Shown in pieces: positions 34,970-46,104 of a DNA stretch of 64,000 nt. The notes under the pieces were generated by a model. It did not search any database and was not told the DNA's origin. It saw only the letters and a list, made by a program, of their open reading frames with translations. Every line of letters begins with the position of its first letter. Positions within the stretch are counted from its first letter, which is position 1. The stretch is from NCBI GenBank assembly GCA_033675265.1, contig JAUJYZ010000491.1, forward strand, positions 143,145 through 207,144, read 5' to 3'. The position numbers and the translations under genes are program-made. This DNA comes from Actinostola sp. cb2023 (taxonomy: Eukaryota > Cnidaria > Anthozoa > Actiniaria > Actinostolidae).

Positions 34970-35883
34970 TCAAACCAATCAGAGCGCGCGATTTCTTAGG
35001 ATACCGGACCGAAAAAAAATTAATGAAGATATTTTTTCTCTTTGGCATATTTTACTAGAGATATGATTGTACATGTGAACATGTTTACTTTGTAGCTACA
35101 AGAATCGCTCTGTTTTGTGAGTATAAATAAACACGGCTATCATTCCTTGATATTTCAGTTCAGTCGTACACTTGAGAAAATATTTGTAGCTATAGAACTC
35201 ACAGAACAGTTAGTATGTGATTGAGAAAACTGAGCAGTTAGATTTCGTTTTCTTCGTTAAGTTATTGTGGATAAAAATATTTGGACGATTCGTTGAGTTT
35301 CTTAATGTTGTGTTTGAAGCTCAATTCTTTGGAAAATTTTCGGTTTAAAATCAGCAAAATCACATCTAAGATAGAACTTGAACTTGAGAAAATAAGAACA
35401 CCTTAATTCTATGGCTTTTAGCAAATAAAACATGTTTGACAACAGAAAAAAATGAATATTTGTGGTCGATGAAATCCACTGCATCACTTCAAGGTCTTTC
35501 AAGGTCATGAAAACCATGTTTCTGTGCTCTTATATCACGTAGCTTTTTAGCCAATGAGAAAGCGCGCGTTATGTATATGTTATTTTATAATTAGTGATTA
35601 AGACCATCCCACTCCCTCCCAACTCAGTTCAGGGGCTGCTTATTATATTGCATGAGCAAGTGCTAAAAGTAAAACTTATAGTGAAATTATTCACGTTCTG
35701 ATCGGTGGCAAATACTGGTACATTGCATGACTGACAACAATATTGTCTCCGATTTATAATCAAAGGCCTCCTGTGGCCAACTCGTGGATTTGTAAGTAAA
35801 TGCTGGCTTACAATTGTAACAATTCATAATCATAAAGAAGGCAGTAGCATAATATTTATTAACGACTTAAAATATATATATTA

Positions 35884-36160
35884 CAGTGCGACTACACCAA
35901 CCAAGGCCACCCAAACAAATTTTGAATCAAATTTTCTAATCAAATTTGTGACGCTGAATAACAGAATGATGTCGAATTCTACAATTTAAACTGTTTCTTG
36001 TTCACTCTTGGTCATATACATACACATATAAAGTAAAATATATGCTCCTAAAGCGAAAATTTGAACATTTGTGCAGATTCTATTGTTTAAATACTCAATT
36101 GTGATTGGATAATTTGTATGAACATTTGTTTGGGTGGCCTTGGTTGGTGTAGTCACACTG
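35884..36160. mobile_element. Tc1/mariner-type MITE, 277 bp
   Basis: The terminal inverted repeats are about 40 bp: CAGTGCGACTACACCAACCA at the left and its mirror at the right, with one mismatch near the tip. TA lies immediately outside each end (35882-35883 and 36161-36162). No coding capacity. Confidence 0.8.
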
Positions 36161-36686
36161 TAAAAGAATGATAGGAAAATACTTATTTTCGGCATATGAA
36201 CTTTTCAAGTATTTGAAAATGTCAAATAACGGGATCACAATTATAGAAATTGATCACCATTTTAATAATAATAATGATAATAATAATATATAGAGGATAT
36301 TACATGGGCGCGCGGAGATACGAATTTTATCTTCGAGTGTTGATAATATCTCTCACGAGTGAGCGCAGCGTTCCGGTATGGGCGTGTTAGAATGTTAGAT
36401 ATCGATGAAATATCAGGATCAAGAAAAATCTTCAACTAACAGCTTTAGTTGAACAAACATTCCGCTATGTGATTCTAAAGGATATAACATGTAAGCCGGC
36501 TATAAAACTGTCTGTTCGAACAACGACTAAAGTTCTTGAAAGTGATAAAGTTATAGATAATTGTAGATGAAGTTACTCAAAACTAATTGAATCTAGGTGA
36601 TAAAGTTACTCAACAATTGAATGTTTTAGCTCAAATAACAAGAAAAAGAACACAGTTAATTTTGAACATAAAACATGGATTCCTGA

Positions 36687-38396
36687 CTAATTTTCTTGAC
36701 TGCTATCGCTCTCGATAATATATCGTCGCCTCTTGGGTTTTGGACTTTCAAGTTCCGGACTTTGCACTGTATTTGTGGCTGGGGCAAAATTGATATTGAA
36801 AACACCTCCCGAGATGTAGTTTCCATAAAACATGGATTGTAGTCTATTTTCGTTGATGTCGACGGCAGTTGAAGAGGATAATCTTGATTGAGTGACTTGA
36901 CAGTGAACCGGCAAACTATCTTGTGTTGGCATGGTTGTCGCAGTGGCCGATAGAATATGTGAAATATTCTCCAACTGTTTTTCCCGAAGACAACTGTAAT
37001 TGTTAACTGACTGCAGGGGTGCTTACCATTTACTCGGAAAAAACGGAAATTCCGGTTGGAAAAACAAATGGTATGTGCCATTCCAATCGGAAAGTTTCGG
37101 AAAACTCGGTCTAGCGTTTGAGGTAATCCGCTTTTCCCGCTCTTTTGTTTTTTTTTCCGTAGACGCGTGTACCATTTGACCGAGTTTTCCGTAACTTTCC
37201 GATCGGAATGACACATACCTTTTTTTTTTCAAACCGGAATTTCCGGTTTTTCCGAGTAAATGGTAAGCACCCCAGGTTTCTGTGTCCTGTGACTTGAATG
37301 ATTTGGTTTGCAGGCACGCCATTGTCCTGAAGCTTTTGAACTAAGGTTTTCCGTCCGCTGTGGTTTGTTTTGGTCGTAATTTGTGCCGTTTGTGTCATTT
37401 TCTTCGTTAGACTGTTTAATTTGTTTACTCCCATCGGCTGAGTTTTAAACCATTTTGAGTTCATTGTCATTAATTCAGTTTCTGTTTTAAAGTGATTTAT
37501 AGCCAAGTAGAAGCACGAGTCCGGTTCTAACATAGTTGGTGGTCGCTTTTCTTTGTACACTTTGTAAACATGCACAGGGTCACGCTCAACAGAAACGGCA
37601 GCTTTGTTAGCATGCATTCGCGGCTTAACTTGGCGTTGGTTACGAGGATTTTCTCCCGTTCTAGTTTTCGTTTGAAGTTCATAGTACTCGATATCTCTCC
37701 TTTCCTTCACTGTCTGTCTTTAAAACGATGTCTCCCCAACCTAATTCTCTCTGCTCCGTGCATCCACGCAAACCAAAATGAATCATGTTGTTTAGCCAAA
37801 CTGTGTTTTGCAAGGCTTGTGGCGAGTTTACTCCGAGCAACTTTTTGCTGAATAAAAGATCAATTTCCACATGAGAAAGAGCTGTGGTAGCTCTCGGTTT
37901 GTTTCCACGCCCATGCCGCTTCAATTCCTTTTGTTTGAGCCTTCAAAGCATCTCTGGCTTTTTGGAATTCGCAGTCTTTGAAAATCGATTTGCCGTAATT
38001 TGCACGACTTAAATGGCGTTCAACACTAGAAAGAATTCCTCGAAGAGAAGTCGGTTCGTACTCTTCCCCCGTCTTTGTTCTTGCAGCCACTATGAATTGG
38101 CTTAAGTAAACGTTAAGTTCATGAGGTGGAATCTTCTCTATTTCTCTGTCTTCTCTTCGCTCTTCCTCAAGAGATTTCTTGACGAGTTTTAGGTCGTAGT
38201 GAGTTTTTTTCTTTGTATTTTTGTTTTCCTCTCCTTCAATTAATTTGTCGACATCGCTATCAGTAACATTGAGAAATCTTCCTGCGTCTTGCTTAATTTC
38301 TTCTCCTTCAATTTGTGATAGGAGTTTAATATCGAAATAAGGTATTTTGTCAAAAAGATCATCACAGTTGTCCTTCAAGGTTGTTTTGGCTGCCAT
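36687..38396 (-). pseudogene. DUF3504/Crypton-like tyrosine recombinase, frameshifted and interrupted
   Basis: Starts at ATG 38396 (MAAKTTLKDN) and runs to 36687. There are two frame breaks (near 37900 and 37700) and a MITE insertion at 37017-37272. The domains follow family order: acidic N-terminus, core-binding-like helices (TSLRGILSSVERHLSRANYG), the first Arg box (NNMIHFGLRGCTEQRELGWG), KTRTGENPRNQRQVKPRMHA, the box KTNHSGRKTLVQKL with H-x-x-R intact, and QVTGHRNL, where the MITE enters. After the MITE the frame resumes with SVNNYSCLREKQL, carrying the nucleophile Tyr, and ends with a SPKPKRRR basic stretch. All catalytic residues are present although the gene is broken. Confidence 0.85.
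37017..37272. mobile_element. 256-bp hairpin MITE with 3-bp (CAG) target duplication
   Basis: The perfect outer ends are GGGTGCTTACCATTTACTCG and its mirror, with arms over 100 bp. CAG flanks both sides (37014-37016 and 37273-37275). Removing the element and one CAG rejoins the recombinase frame between GHRNL and SVNNYS, which proves the insertion. A CWG/TWA 3-bp duplication is known for PIF/Harbinger elements; that family call is inference. Confidence 0.85.
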
Positions 38397-38651
38397 TTTG
38401 ATCAGAAGAAACAAATTCTCGCGCAAAGGCGCCGAAGAAACCATTAAAGTGTGATTGGCTGATAAGAGGGTGGTCATGGCAACGGTGATATCTTCACATG
38501 TGAAGGATAAAAATGATATCTTCACTGTGTTTTAGACACAGGAGAAATCCTGATATTTCATCGATATCTATATAATCTTATAATCTTCTTATAATCTTAT
38601 AATCTTATAATCTAATAATCTTAACATTCAAAAGAAATTTCAAACTCTCTT

Positions 38652-38822
38652 TGTCATATACACCTAATTTCAAAAACGTTGTCCAATAATAATCAAAAAA
38701 GCCAAATAGGATTTCATTAAAAGACAAAAGAAGTGTACTCAAGCTGAACTGTTTCTTTTGTCTTTTTGAATGAATTCGTATTTGGCTATTTGGACAACGT
38801 TTTTGAAATTAGGTGTATTTAT
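38652..38822. repeat. Foldback repeat next to YR element 3
   Basis: The segment from about 38652, with core CACCTAATTTCAAAAACGTT, is mirrored at about 38785-38818. Confidence 0.75.
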
Positions 38823-38844
38823 AAAAAAGAAAAAAAGAAGTTCC

Positions 38845-39325
38845 AATTGAATTGGGGCAAACTCAGCAAAATTAATAGAAATCTGGATCACTTTAACTTG
38901 CCGTACCTCCGCTCGATTTCGTTGGATTTCCAAAAAAATTACCATTTTAGAAAATATGTTTTCTTTGTTATTTATATGATGGGTATTGGAAGGCTCCAAA
39001 TCGAGAAAAAAATATTTTTGTTTTCAAAATAAAACGTTCGGCAGGTGAATATGCAAATTTGCTCGGAATTTTAAGATACATTAGTGAAAAGGAGATTGAC
39101 TCGTAAAAGATAGTTAAAACACCTTGATTGGTCTTATTTTCAGTCCGACAACTGATATGCATGCCTGCTGTTTATCGAAGTGTAAATTTTGAAAATCCAA
39201 CAAATTCGAGCGGAGCTACGGCAAATCAAGGTGATCCAAGGTTTATATAAATTTTGCCAAGTTTGCCCTACGGCAAATCAAGGTGATCCAGGTTTATATA
39301 AATTTTGCCAAGTTTACCCCAATTC
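38845..39325. repeat. Larger foldback with internal tandem duplication
   Basis: 38845-38935 is the reverse complement of 39195-39325 with gaps, sharing cores CTTGCCGTA/TACGGCAA and GCTCGATTTCGTTGGATTT-like sequence. In the right arm a 51-bp unit starting CTACGGCAAATCAAGG is duplicated in tandem (39217-39267 and 39268-39318). Confidence 0.7.
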
Positions 39326-40198
39326 AAAATGGCGGCGAAAAACCGTGAAAGGGCTTTAGTACGGCCGGTACCGGAAATAGTAAAAATAGGCGGTCACGGA
39401 CTGCATGTGGCTACTGTAAATAAACCAAAATAAGGTTTTGAAATGTATAAGCAATGATATGTGTAGTTGGATTGATTCCCTTGTTGAACTGGTATGTTTT
39501 AACTATCTGCTGGAACTTGTTCTTTGGTTCTATATAATGCTCCAACGATTTTGCTAAAACTTGGTCAGGTTATGAATTACTGATGTCAATCTAAAGTGAT
39601 TCTAAAACTTTCTTCCAAAAAAACGGACATATTTTTCGCAATATCCAATTTTATCCAAAACATTGAGTTTACTTTAAAAGTTCTAATATTATTTAAAAAA
39701 ATGTTCTGCATTACAATCGAATTATATTGTATTATAGGTGAATGATATCTCTAATAGTTGCCAATGTCTTATGGCAATTGCATAAAAGCAGAGGAAGTTA
39801 TGACCCAAAGTTTGTCATAGACGAGTGCGCCGAGAATTATAACGGAGTCACCTGAACTGTATTCGAAACTTATATTTTCAAACCCAAATCAAAACAGTCT
39901 TAACGCAGTGTTCAGTGTTCAGTCATTGTTCTTTTGCATAGACAATGCCGTTATTGTTTTTAATAAAGCAAAGTGATTTTCAAAAGATGCGCTCAATTTG
40001 AATAATAATTGGTCACAGTTCTCCTGGTTATGTATAAGCCTTGACACTTAAATAAAGTTAATAAAGTTGATAACAATAATAATAATAATAATACGAATTA
40101 TATTTACAAACTATATATAGGAATGAGAACAATGAAATAATTATAAACAATAAAACAATACATAACAAAGATAGAATGAACAAAATTAAGAAGCAAAG
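39326..40198. other. No recognisable gene
   Basis: AT-rich; a TAA microsatellite at 40075-40092 lies at the 3' edge of the neighbouring PLE. Confidence 0.5.
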
Positions 40199-41997
40199 TC
40201 AAATGAAAAGTTTTGCACAGATGGAGTCAGTTTGTACATTTAAACTAGGTTTGATGTTCTTGATATAAAGCATTTCATAAACAAGGCAGTCCCTGGACCC
40301 ATTTGTTTTTGCATTTCTACAGAACTTGAACATTTCTGGCACTGAAGTCCTCGAGGCCACCGTGCTGATCCTTGAAGTGTTTCCCAATAGACGAGTTCTT
40401 AAGCTTATGTTCATTGATGCGTTGGAAGAGGTGTCGAGTTGTAAACCCAACATAGTCTGCATCACACAGACCACATTTAAACTTATAAACAACACAATGT
40501 TGATTAATGATAGTAGTAGGCTTGCATTATTTCGGCTTGAGATCCTGTTCGAGCTTACGGCTGGTGAAGACAGGTTGGAATGGTATTCCAATTTTATTAC
40601 TCAGATCGTTCATCTGCCTTCTTACTGTGTCAACTTGGTCATTATTATCTCCACTTGTATCTGGGGGTGACTGGTTTCAACTTGTTATAACAGACTTGTT
40701 AATAGTGGAGTTGACGACATCCAATGGATAATTTAGACGAGTGAATATTGAACGCAATTTGTCGCACTCTTGATTAAAGAATTCCGGTGTTGAGGACAAA
40801 GCTTGAGCGCGATGCACCATAGTTTTCAGAAGACAGTTCTTACATGACTATTGTAGTGTAGTAATAACCCGGTATTGGTAGGTTTTCTATAGACTCCATA
40901 CCCAGAAATCAGAGACATGCCTGGTCGCGCAGCTCATTATTCATAAGCTTTTCGTACATTTACATATCAAAGAGAAATGGTAGAAATGTATGGCAAAACA
41001 TAGAAAATCAGAAATATCTGAAGAACTAAACTTCGGATGCAAACTCCCGATAGCTAATTCACAAGTTTAATGTTTTGGGTGCTCGAATCGAGTACACTTC
41101 TTACAATCAAGCGAAAATAAAGTATGACAAAATCGATTTCAAAAATCGCTCTCTCAACAACATCTCACCTCTGTCATTTACTGTAAAAGGCCGCCAAATT
41201 GAGTAAATTCCTAAAAGTTGGAGTCCGGTAGCAGCTTCGTCGAGCGTGGTACACACTTTCCCGATAGCCAGTTCGAAAGGACGTCATCTAAACTCACAGA
41301 ATATCACACTTGTTTGGCCATAAATTCCACTTCTAATATGACAAAGTCCAGCCAAAGATAAGCTAAATTCCACTTTCGCCGATACAGAAGCATACTGAGT
41401 AAATATACTGTTTTCACCGTTGTTTTTCACTCGGTAAACGCTTCTGTCAAGATTATTTGGATCGCCATGTTTACATAAGTAGCCTGGCCTGTTAGATTAC
41501 ACAGGAAACCCAGAGATAGTTAGCTGAGTTAGGCTCAAAAAGCGAGAAATAGGAGAGACGATGGAGGGGAGCAGAGGGGAGGGGGTTCAACTTTGGGCTT
41601 CCTGTGGTAAATACCATTTTCGTATCTTTTTGCGAAATTTGCAATTATTTTAAAATGTAGAGGATGTATGATCAAGATCGCTTCACACTATTAGTTTGTG
41701 ATTCAGATTTCACATAGTTTACATGAATTTGAGCATAATCTTTTGATTCTGGGTAACTCCGCTGACACAAATAATCGTAGACGCAAAATGTCTCTGATTT
41801 CTGGCAATGCTGGTCTCTAGTTTTGTCCCATTGTGAATTATGTCCATACCAAGAAAAGGGATCGTGTTGTCAACTGGTAATTCCATGGTGAAACAAAGGC
41901 TTATCTTTTTTTTTTGACTTTTCAACGTCGAAACGTCGTCGTTCTCAGTGTAAATAATGTCGTTTTTTACCTTTTTATCGCTAAATTTTATTATCAA
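40199..41997 (-). pseudogene. Penelope-like element remnant: RT tail and GIY-YIG endonuclease
   Basis: On the minus strand, 41997-41719 includes SLCFTMELPVDNTIPFLGMD and NGTKLETS, the late RT segment of PLEs. After an unrelated stretch (about 40870-41640), 40850-40199 holds the C-terminal GIY-YIG region: KCGLCDADYVGFTTRHLFQR, INEHK, IGKHFKDQHGG and DCLVYEMLYIKNIKPSLNVQ. A frameshift lies near 40310. The active-site Tyr/Arg/His set of GIY-YIG nucleases is partly visible in the DADYVG and TTRHL stretches. The gene is broken by frameshift and insertion. Confidence 0.75.
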
Positions 41998-42016
41998 TTC
42001 TAATAATAATAATAAA

Positions 42017-42386
42017 TAGAGGTTATTAGTCGGCTAAGCATCTAATACGGCTGTGTATTTTTACGAGTCATTTGGTATTTTGGCGAACCTTTAGGCGAGC
42101 CAAAATACATGACGAGTAAAAATTCACAGCCGTATTATATTTTTTGTCAAAGAAACTAGCTATTCTTGTGAAAGAAAAAAAACAAATTACAGTGAAAACT
42201 TGGAAATCTCTGTACGAGCGCGCGCTAGCCAATGTAGAATTCTCGCACACTGATTGGTTAATTTTCATCGCACGATTCTGCATGAATGATTGGAAAGCCA
42301 GTTTGAAGTAACTACCCAAAATACGGTCCCATATTTCGTGCGTTCTTGTGCATATTTCGTGCGTTCTTTGACAAAAAATAATAATA
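42017..42386 (+). mobile_element. Hairpin B plus unit U2, isolated copy
   Basis: Starts ATAGAGGTTATTAGTCGG after a TAA microsatellite. The hairpin lacks the end of its right arm. The unit runs from TATATTTTTTGTCAAAG to CTTTGACAAAAAATAATA. It closely matches 29089-29487, with a few substitutions such as GAACC for GAGCC in the loop. Confidence 0.8.
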
Positions 42387-42404
42387 TGTACTTATTATTA
42401 TTAT

Positions 42405-43255
42405 TCAGTATGTACAATTTGCGATCAGATTTGATTGAATTTTTCCTCATGATACGAGGCCGGCTTTGACATAAAAAACGTTGACAAAAGATTGGCTTTC
42501 AACAATAAGTTTATTTCACCATTGACAAGTAGAATTACATTGAGTTGACCAAGCTACATTTCAATTTTAATATTAGTTATTGGTTATTCCATGGTTTTCT
42601 ATGGAATACGGGCGGATATTTCACGAAAAAAATAATTATTTGGTATACAACGAGCCTTTAGGCGAGTTGTATTTTAAAATAATATATTTTTTTTAGTGAA
42701 ATTTCCGCCCTTATTTCATAGAAAACCATAATAACCATATTATCCTATACATATTACATCAACAATTAAAATTTACAACGTTTTGATTGGCTAATGCAAA
42801 CTATGAAATACCGCTCTGTATTTCATAGAAAAAACTATGGAATACCGCTCTGTATTTCATAGAAATGGTGAGCTCTGATTGGCTGAGATGTCAGTAATAT
42901 GTATAGATCGAATGCAATAATGGCGTCCAATTTCAATTACCATTGTTCTGGACTGACTAGCCTCTTGTTCATGTGGAAACACAAAAGCATTTTCACCTGT
43001 ATGGGAGGCTAGTCAGTCCAGAACAATGGCAATTGAAAATGGACGCCATTATTGGCTTCGGTCTATAGGATAATAACAGTTATCTTATAACTTGTACACA
43101 GGATAACTTTTCGCATTGTGTTCTGGAATATGTTGTTTGTGAAAGAGTTTATTCAGTATGTACAATTTGCAATCAGATTTTATTGCATTTTTCCTGATGC
43201 TATGCATGAGGCCGGTTTTGACATAAAAAACGTTGACAAAAGATTGGCTTGGTCG
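42405..43255 (+). repeat. Flanking direct repeat, about 100 bp
   Basis: 42405-42505 and 43155-43255 share CAGTATGTACAATTTGC and TTGACATAAAAAACGTTGAC with about 90% identity, placed on either side of hairpin-unit element F. Confidence 0.75.
42581..43075 (+). mobile_element. Hairpin-plus-unit element F
   Basis: A hairpin (arms 42581-42623 and 42694-42737, starting TGGTTATTCCATGGTTTTCT) with loop GAGCCTTTAGGCGAG, similar to hairpin B, is followed by a unit with inverted ends TATTATCCTATA (42738-42749) and TATAGGATAATA (43064-43075). Inside the unit a second hairpin pairs about 42922-42965 with 43006-43050. No coding capacity. Confidence 0.75.
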
Positions 43256-43668
43256 CTTGATAATAACAACATGGTTATTAAAGTGTATATGACACAAAAT
43301 TTTTTCTTTGGAAAATCGAATACATATGAAGTGAATAGTTACACATCCTCACTGCATACTCATTACCTCATCAGATAAGGTTAAGTTATGGGAAGAATCC
43401 GCTCCTGCCCTCACCACCATGCCATGGGCACTCAAACTAGAAACTAGCAAAACAGCCAGCCAGACGACAAACAAACGCCAAGTAACCCATATCTTTCTTT
43501 ACTCCTCTCCATTACTCAGATTCCTCATCACCTTCCTGATGCTTACGCTTCTTATACGTGAGCTGCGCAATAACCTAAGTTAGCATGCTACTAGGGAAAC
43601 GCGACCCGAGGAACTAGAAAATACAATGGACATATAGCACCAGAAAAGGCTCTCTTAGCAACATTCTC
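43256..43668. other. Presumed 3' flank of the Ngaro-like element; no gene
   Basis: From about 43380 base composition becomes less AT-rich, like the Ngaro-type region to the right. Terminal repeats of the element could not be defined. Confidence 0.4.
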
Positions 43669-44200
43669 TCATTCTCTCAGCAACATTCTGGTGCAATATA
43701 TAACCATACCACTGCTCCGCCAACCTAGATAACGGGATATTTCCTCCCTAGAGCGATCTAACCTATTCAGTATTATCGTTTTCTGCGAAATAAAATGAAA
43801 ACCTTTTAAAAACCTGTAGAGTGTTAGCAAGTTCCGCTGCTCTAACGCTGTGAGGGGAATCTCCACAACCTATATTGGCCCCTGTAAGGTGTTTGCGCAA
43901 GCGGTTATTAACGGCAGACCCCACAAAGGGTCTGTTGCAGCCCTACCGGGGTCAGTAGCCCTGAAAAAATATCCCTGAGCTAACTCAGTATTCAACAATT
44001 GACAAACGGACAGATAATGCTGAAACCAGAAACCAGGCAACTGCTGGACAGACCACATGCTCATTGAAAGGTTCCGCAAGACAAAAAAAACTAGGCGCAT
44101 CCCCTGCCAATTTTCGTTTAAGTGAGTTTGAGAAGAAACGGTCTCTAAGTCTGAACACCCGGTCGACCAAAACCCGACCAAATCCAACGTACAATCGCCC
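43669..44200 (-). pseudogene. Ngaro/DIRS-type tyrosine recombinase
   Basis: Minus-strand pieces in changing frames read HYLSVCQLLNTELAQGYFFR, ATDPGRAATDPLWG, HLTGANIGCGDSPHSVRA and SREEISRYLGWRSSGMVIYC. Together they give the H-S-x-R box, the G-W box (His replaced by Trp, as is common) and the terminal Tyr. This is the recombinase type of Ngaro/DIRS retrotransposons, distinct from the DUF3504 recombinases elsewhere in the window. Broken by frameshifts. Confidence 0.65.
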
Positions 44201-44699
44201 ATGAAGAAAATAATGAAAAAGAAAACAGCGTCTCGTACAAAAATATATCAGTTATCTACTGAAAGATGGGCTCTGTCCTGTAATGAACACCGGCCAGTTA
44301 TAGGAACAATTGGAAATTCCGACAGCTGCTCTTTCAAAGCCGACCTCTGCCGCTGAAGGATAGGGCTTGCCTTTAGACACAGAAGAAAAACTCATGGAAG
44401 CACTTGGCAATCCCCTCATGATCAATACGTTTATTGGACAGACCTCTAGACTGTGTAGGGCATGTTCCTGGACGACAAGCTTGTCAGAAATGCACATTAA
44501 AGGCGTTGGGATACAAAGGGATGGGATGCAGGACAGCGTCGGGCAGCTTTCTAAGGTCTAGTTGAAACCTAAGGATGCAGGATGGTCTTTTCTAACACAT
44601 CGGAACTCCCAGGGATCCCATTGCAACCAACGCGAGGTTCATTCAGGGTAAAGCAGTGTTGAACCTGAACCCTTTCTACCCAGTAGTAGCCGATCAACA

Positions 44700-44871
44700 T
44701 ATTCATATTATATATATATAATATGTAATTATGTATACACATATATATTTCCTTTTCATATATCTATTTGTAAATGTAATTGTGTCTTAATTATTAAGTG
44801 TCCCCGATTAGTGTACCACTTGTGGTAGGCTAGAAGCCTGACACGTTAATAAAGTTTATGTATGTATGTTG
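44700..44871 (+). mobile_element. Non-LTR retrotransposon 3' end
   Basis: An AT-rich 3' region ends ACGTTAATAAAGTTTATG followed by TATG repeats at 44858-44871, the usual simple-repeat tail. It sits between the recombinase and RT pieces of the Ngaro-like element. Confidence 0.6.
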
Positions 44872-44879
44872 AAATTTTG

Positions 44880-46104
44880 GTCGCCACTACAACATTATAT
44901 CTTTTAAATAATCTCGTTGACAGCGGAATTCCTACAGCCGTTGTTATTGAAAGCGCACTTGAGGACTCGACAATTAGCTATCCGATCCTTAAACGTGGTA
45001 AGAGCATCCTACAAATTAAAGCCCTTGCCTCCAACTGGGTCATGTCCTCAGTCACGGATGATTCCGAAGTAATCCCTGGAGTCAAACCTCTGGCCATCTT
45101 GAAATACTACCCTTTCCAAAGCGCGCGTAGAGGCGTCAGAAAAAAGGGAAGCCGCACATGATGCTCTGAACGTCAAGGCAGGCAGTCTGAGTGTCCACTC
45201 GTCCAAACAAAACGCCAGCATAAAATATCTGCACAAAGATTTCCTTGAATACCAACGACCGGTTTCGATGAACGACTGATCTGGGAGATAGCACTGAAAT
45301 TCTCACGGACGTATAATTCACAGCTAAACCAAGCGAAATTACTTTCCCCACGAATCTCTGAAGTGTTTTATAGCGACATTGCGGAAGGCCAATGTCTCCT
45401 CCCTCAGCGCCTTCAAGTTAAGCTTTTATCCTCTGGGACGACAAAGGCATGCCGAGAGGAATCACAAATCGACCCAAGAAAACCAACTGCCGATACGGGA
45501 ACCCACTGCGCCATGCGATTTACTGACACTGATGAAGTAACCACGGTCTCTACGAGCATGAAACACATAATGTGGGTGGAGGACTCGGCGAGCACTTTAC
45601 AAAGGGGTAAACTTTCCCAGAAGCCCGCGATGTGAGAAAAAGCTGACCCACTTGACGACCATCTATGTATTGCGACACAGGAATCCTAAGCAAGCGAGCT
45701 GCTCTTGTAACTGCAAGCCCTAAACTGTGGTACATATACGCACTTGCTTTCCACCCAAATTACAAAGTAAACGCTGTTCCATTCAATCCCGAAGCAGGTG
45801 CGGAATGAAAGATGCAGAAATGCATGCAGGTATCCTTTTTTATCATCGAACGGGCTTGAAAATGACCAGTACGTATCTGGGCAAGTCCGCGGGAAGATCC
45901 CTTATCCAAAGATTTAAAAAATCGCTCGTCGTGGCAGAGGCGGGGCTTAGAAGGCTCTACGGTGAGAGGGAGAACTAAGTGGGGTGGTGCCATATCGCCA
46001 ACCCTACACCAAACTGTAAGTACCCTAGCGGACATCCACTGGATGATCGTGACAGTGATAAAACTGCGCCCCTTTACAAGTCTTGGGATTATCGAGGCGA
46101 ACAC
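44880..46104 (-). pseudogene. Ngaro/DIRS-type reverse transcriptase and RNase H, decayed
   Basis: On the minus strand from 46104: LPLTVEPSKPRLCHDERFFK (a conserved DIRS-type RT opening), then YHSLGLAVTRAARLLRIPVS with QYIDGR, where YIDD would normally hold the two catalytic aspartates. Next comes AQWVPVSAVGFLGSICDSSR and AFVVPEDK, and an RNase-H-like segment starting LFSDAST and containing RNSAVNEII. Several frameshifts and stops are present, and the second Asp of the YIDD motif is Gly. Order and strand agree with the recombinase to the left. Confidence 0.65.

Larger units (their letters stand above)
33617..35020 (-). mobile_element. YR element 2: hairpin-headed, internally deleted
   Basis: Inserted in X copy 2; the interruption point is clear from alignment with copy 1. 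The plus-strand left end is TAGAGGTTATTTACCGAC followed by a hairpin of about 160 bp. Next come a T run (33772-33787), the minus-strand recombinase gene (33983-34827), a second hairpin (34907-34969) and an A run at 35012-35019. The T and A runs could be the unit's inverted ends. The start sequence is shared with the non-coding hairpin elements at 29.1, 30.1 and 42 kb. Confidence 0.65.
33149..35593. mobile_element. X-family element, copy 2, interrupted by YR element 2
   Basis: Begins TTTTATAAAATAACTA (33149) and ends TTATTTTATAATTAG near 35593, matching copy 1. Sequence colinear with copy 1 runs 33149-33616 and resumes at about 35021. Between them lies the YR element with its hairpin. Confidence 0.7.
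36289..38570 (-). mobile_element. YR element 3: hairpin arm plus 24-bp TIR unit
   Basis: A partial hairpin-type sequence (36289-36395, starting ATAGAGGATATTACATGG) is followed by a unit with perfect 24-bp inverted ends at 36396-36419 and 38547-38570, core ATATCGATGAAATATCAGG. The unit contains a minus-strand recombinase pseudogene. The start resembles the ATAGAGGTTATT start of the other hairpin elements. A small palindrome (CTTCACATGTGAAG) lies near 38490-38510. Confidence 0.7.

Noticed and set aside
43118..43378. Frame with FDIKNVDKRLAW as a host exon
   Set aside because: Part of it is the 100-bp repeat also present at 42405-42505, and no relatives were recognised.
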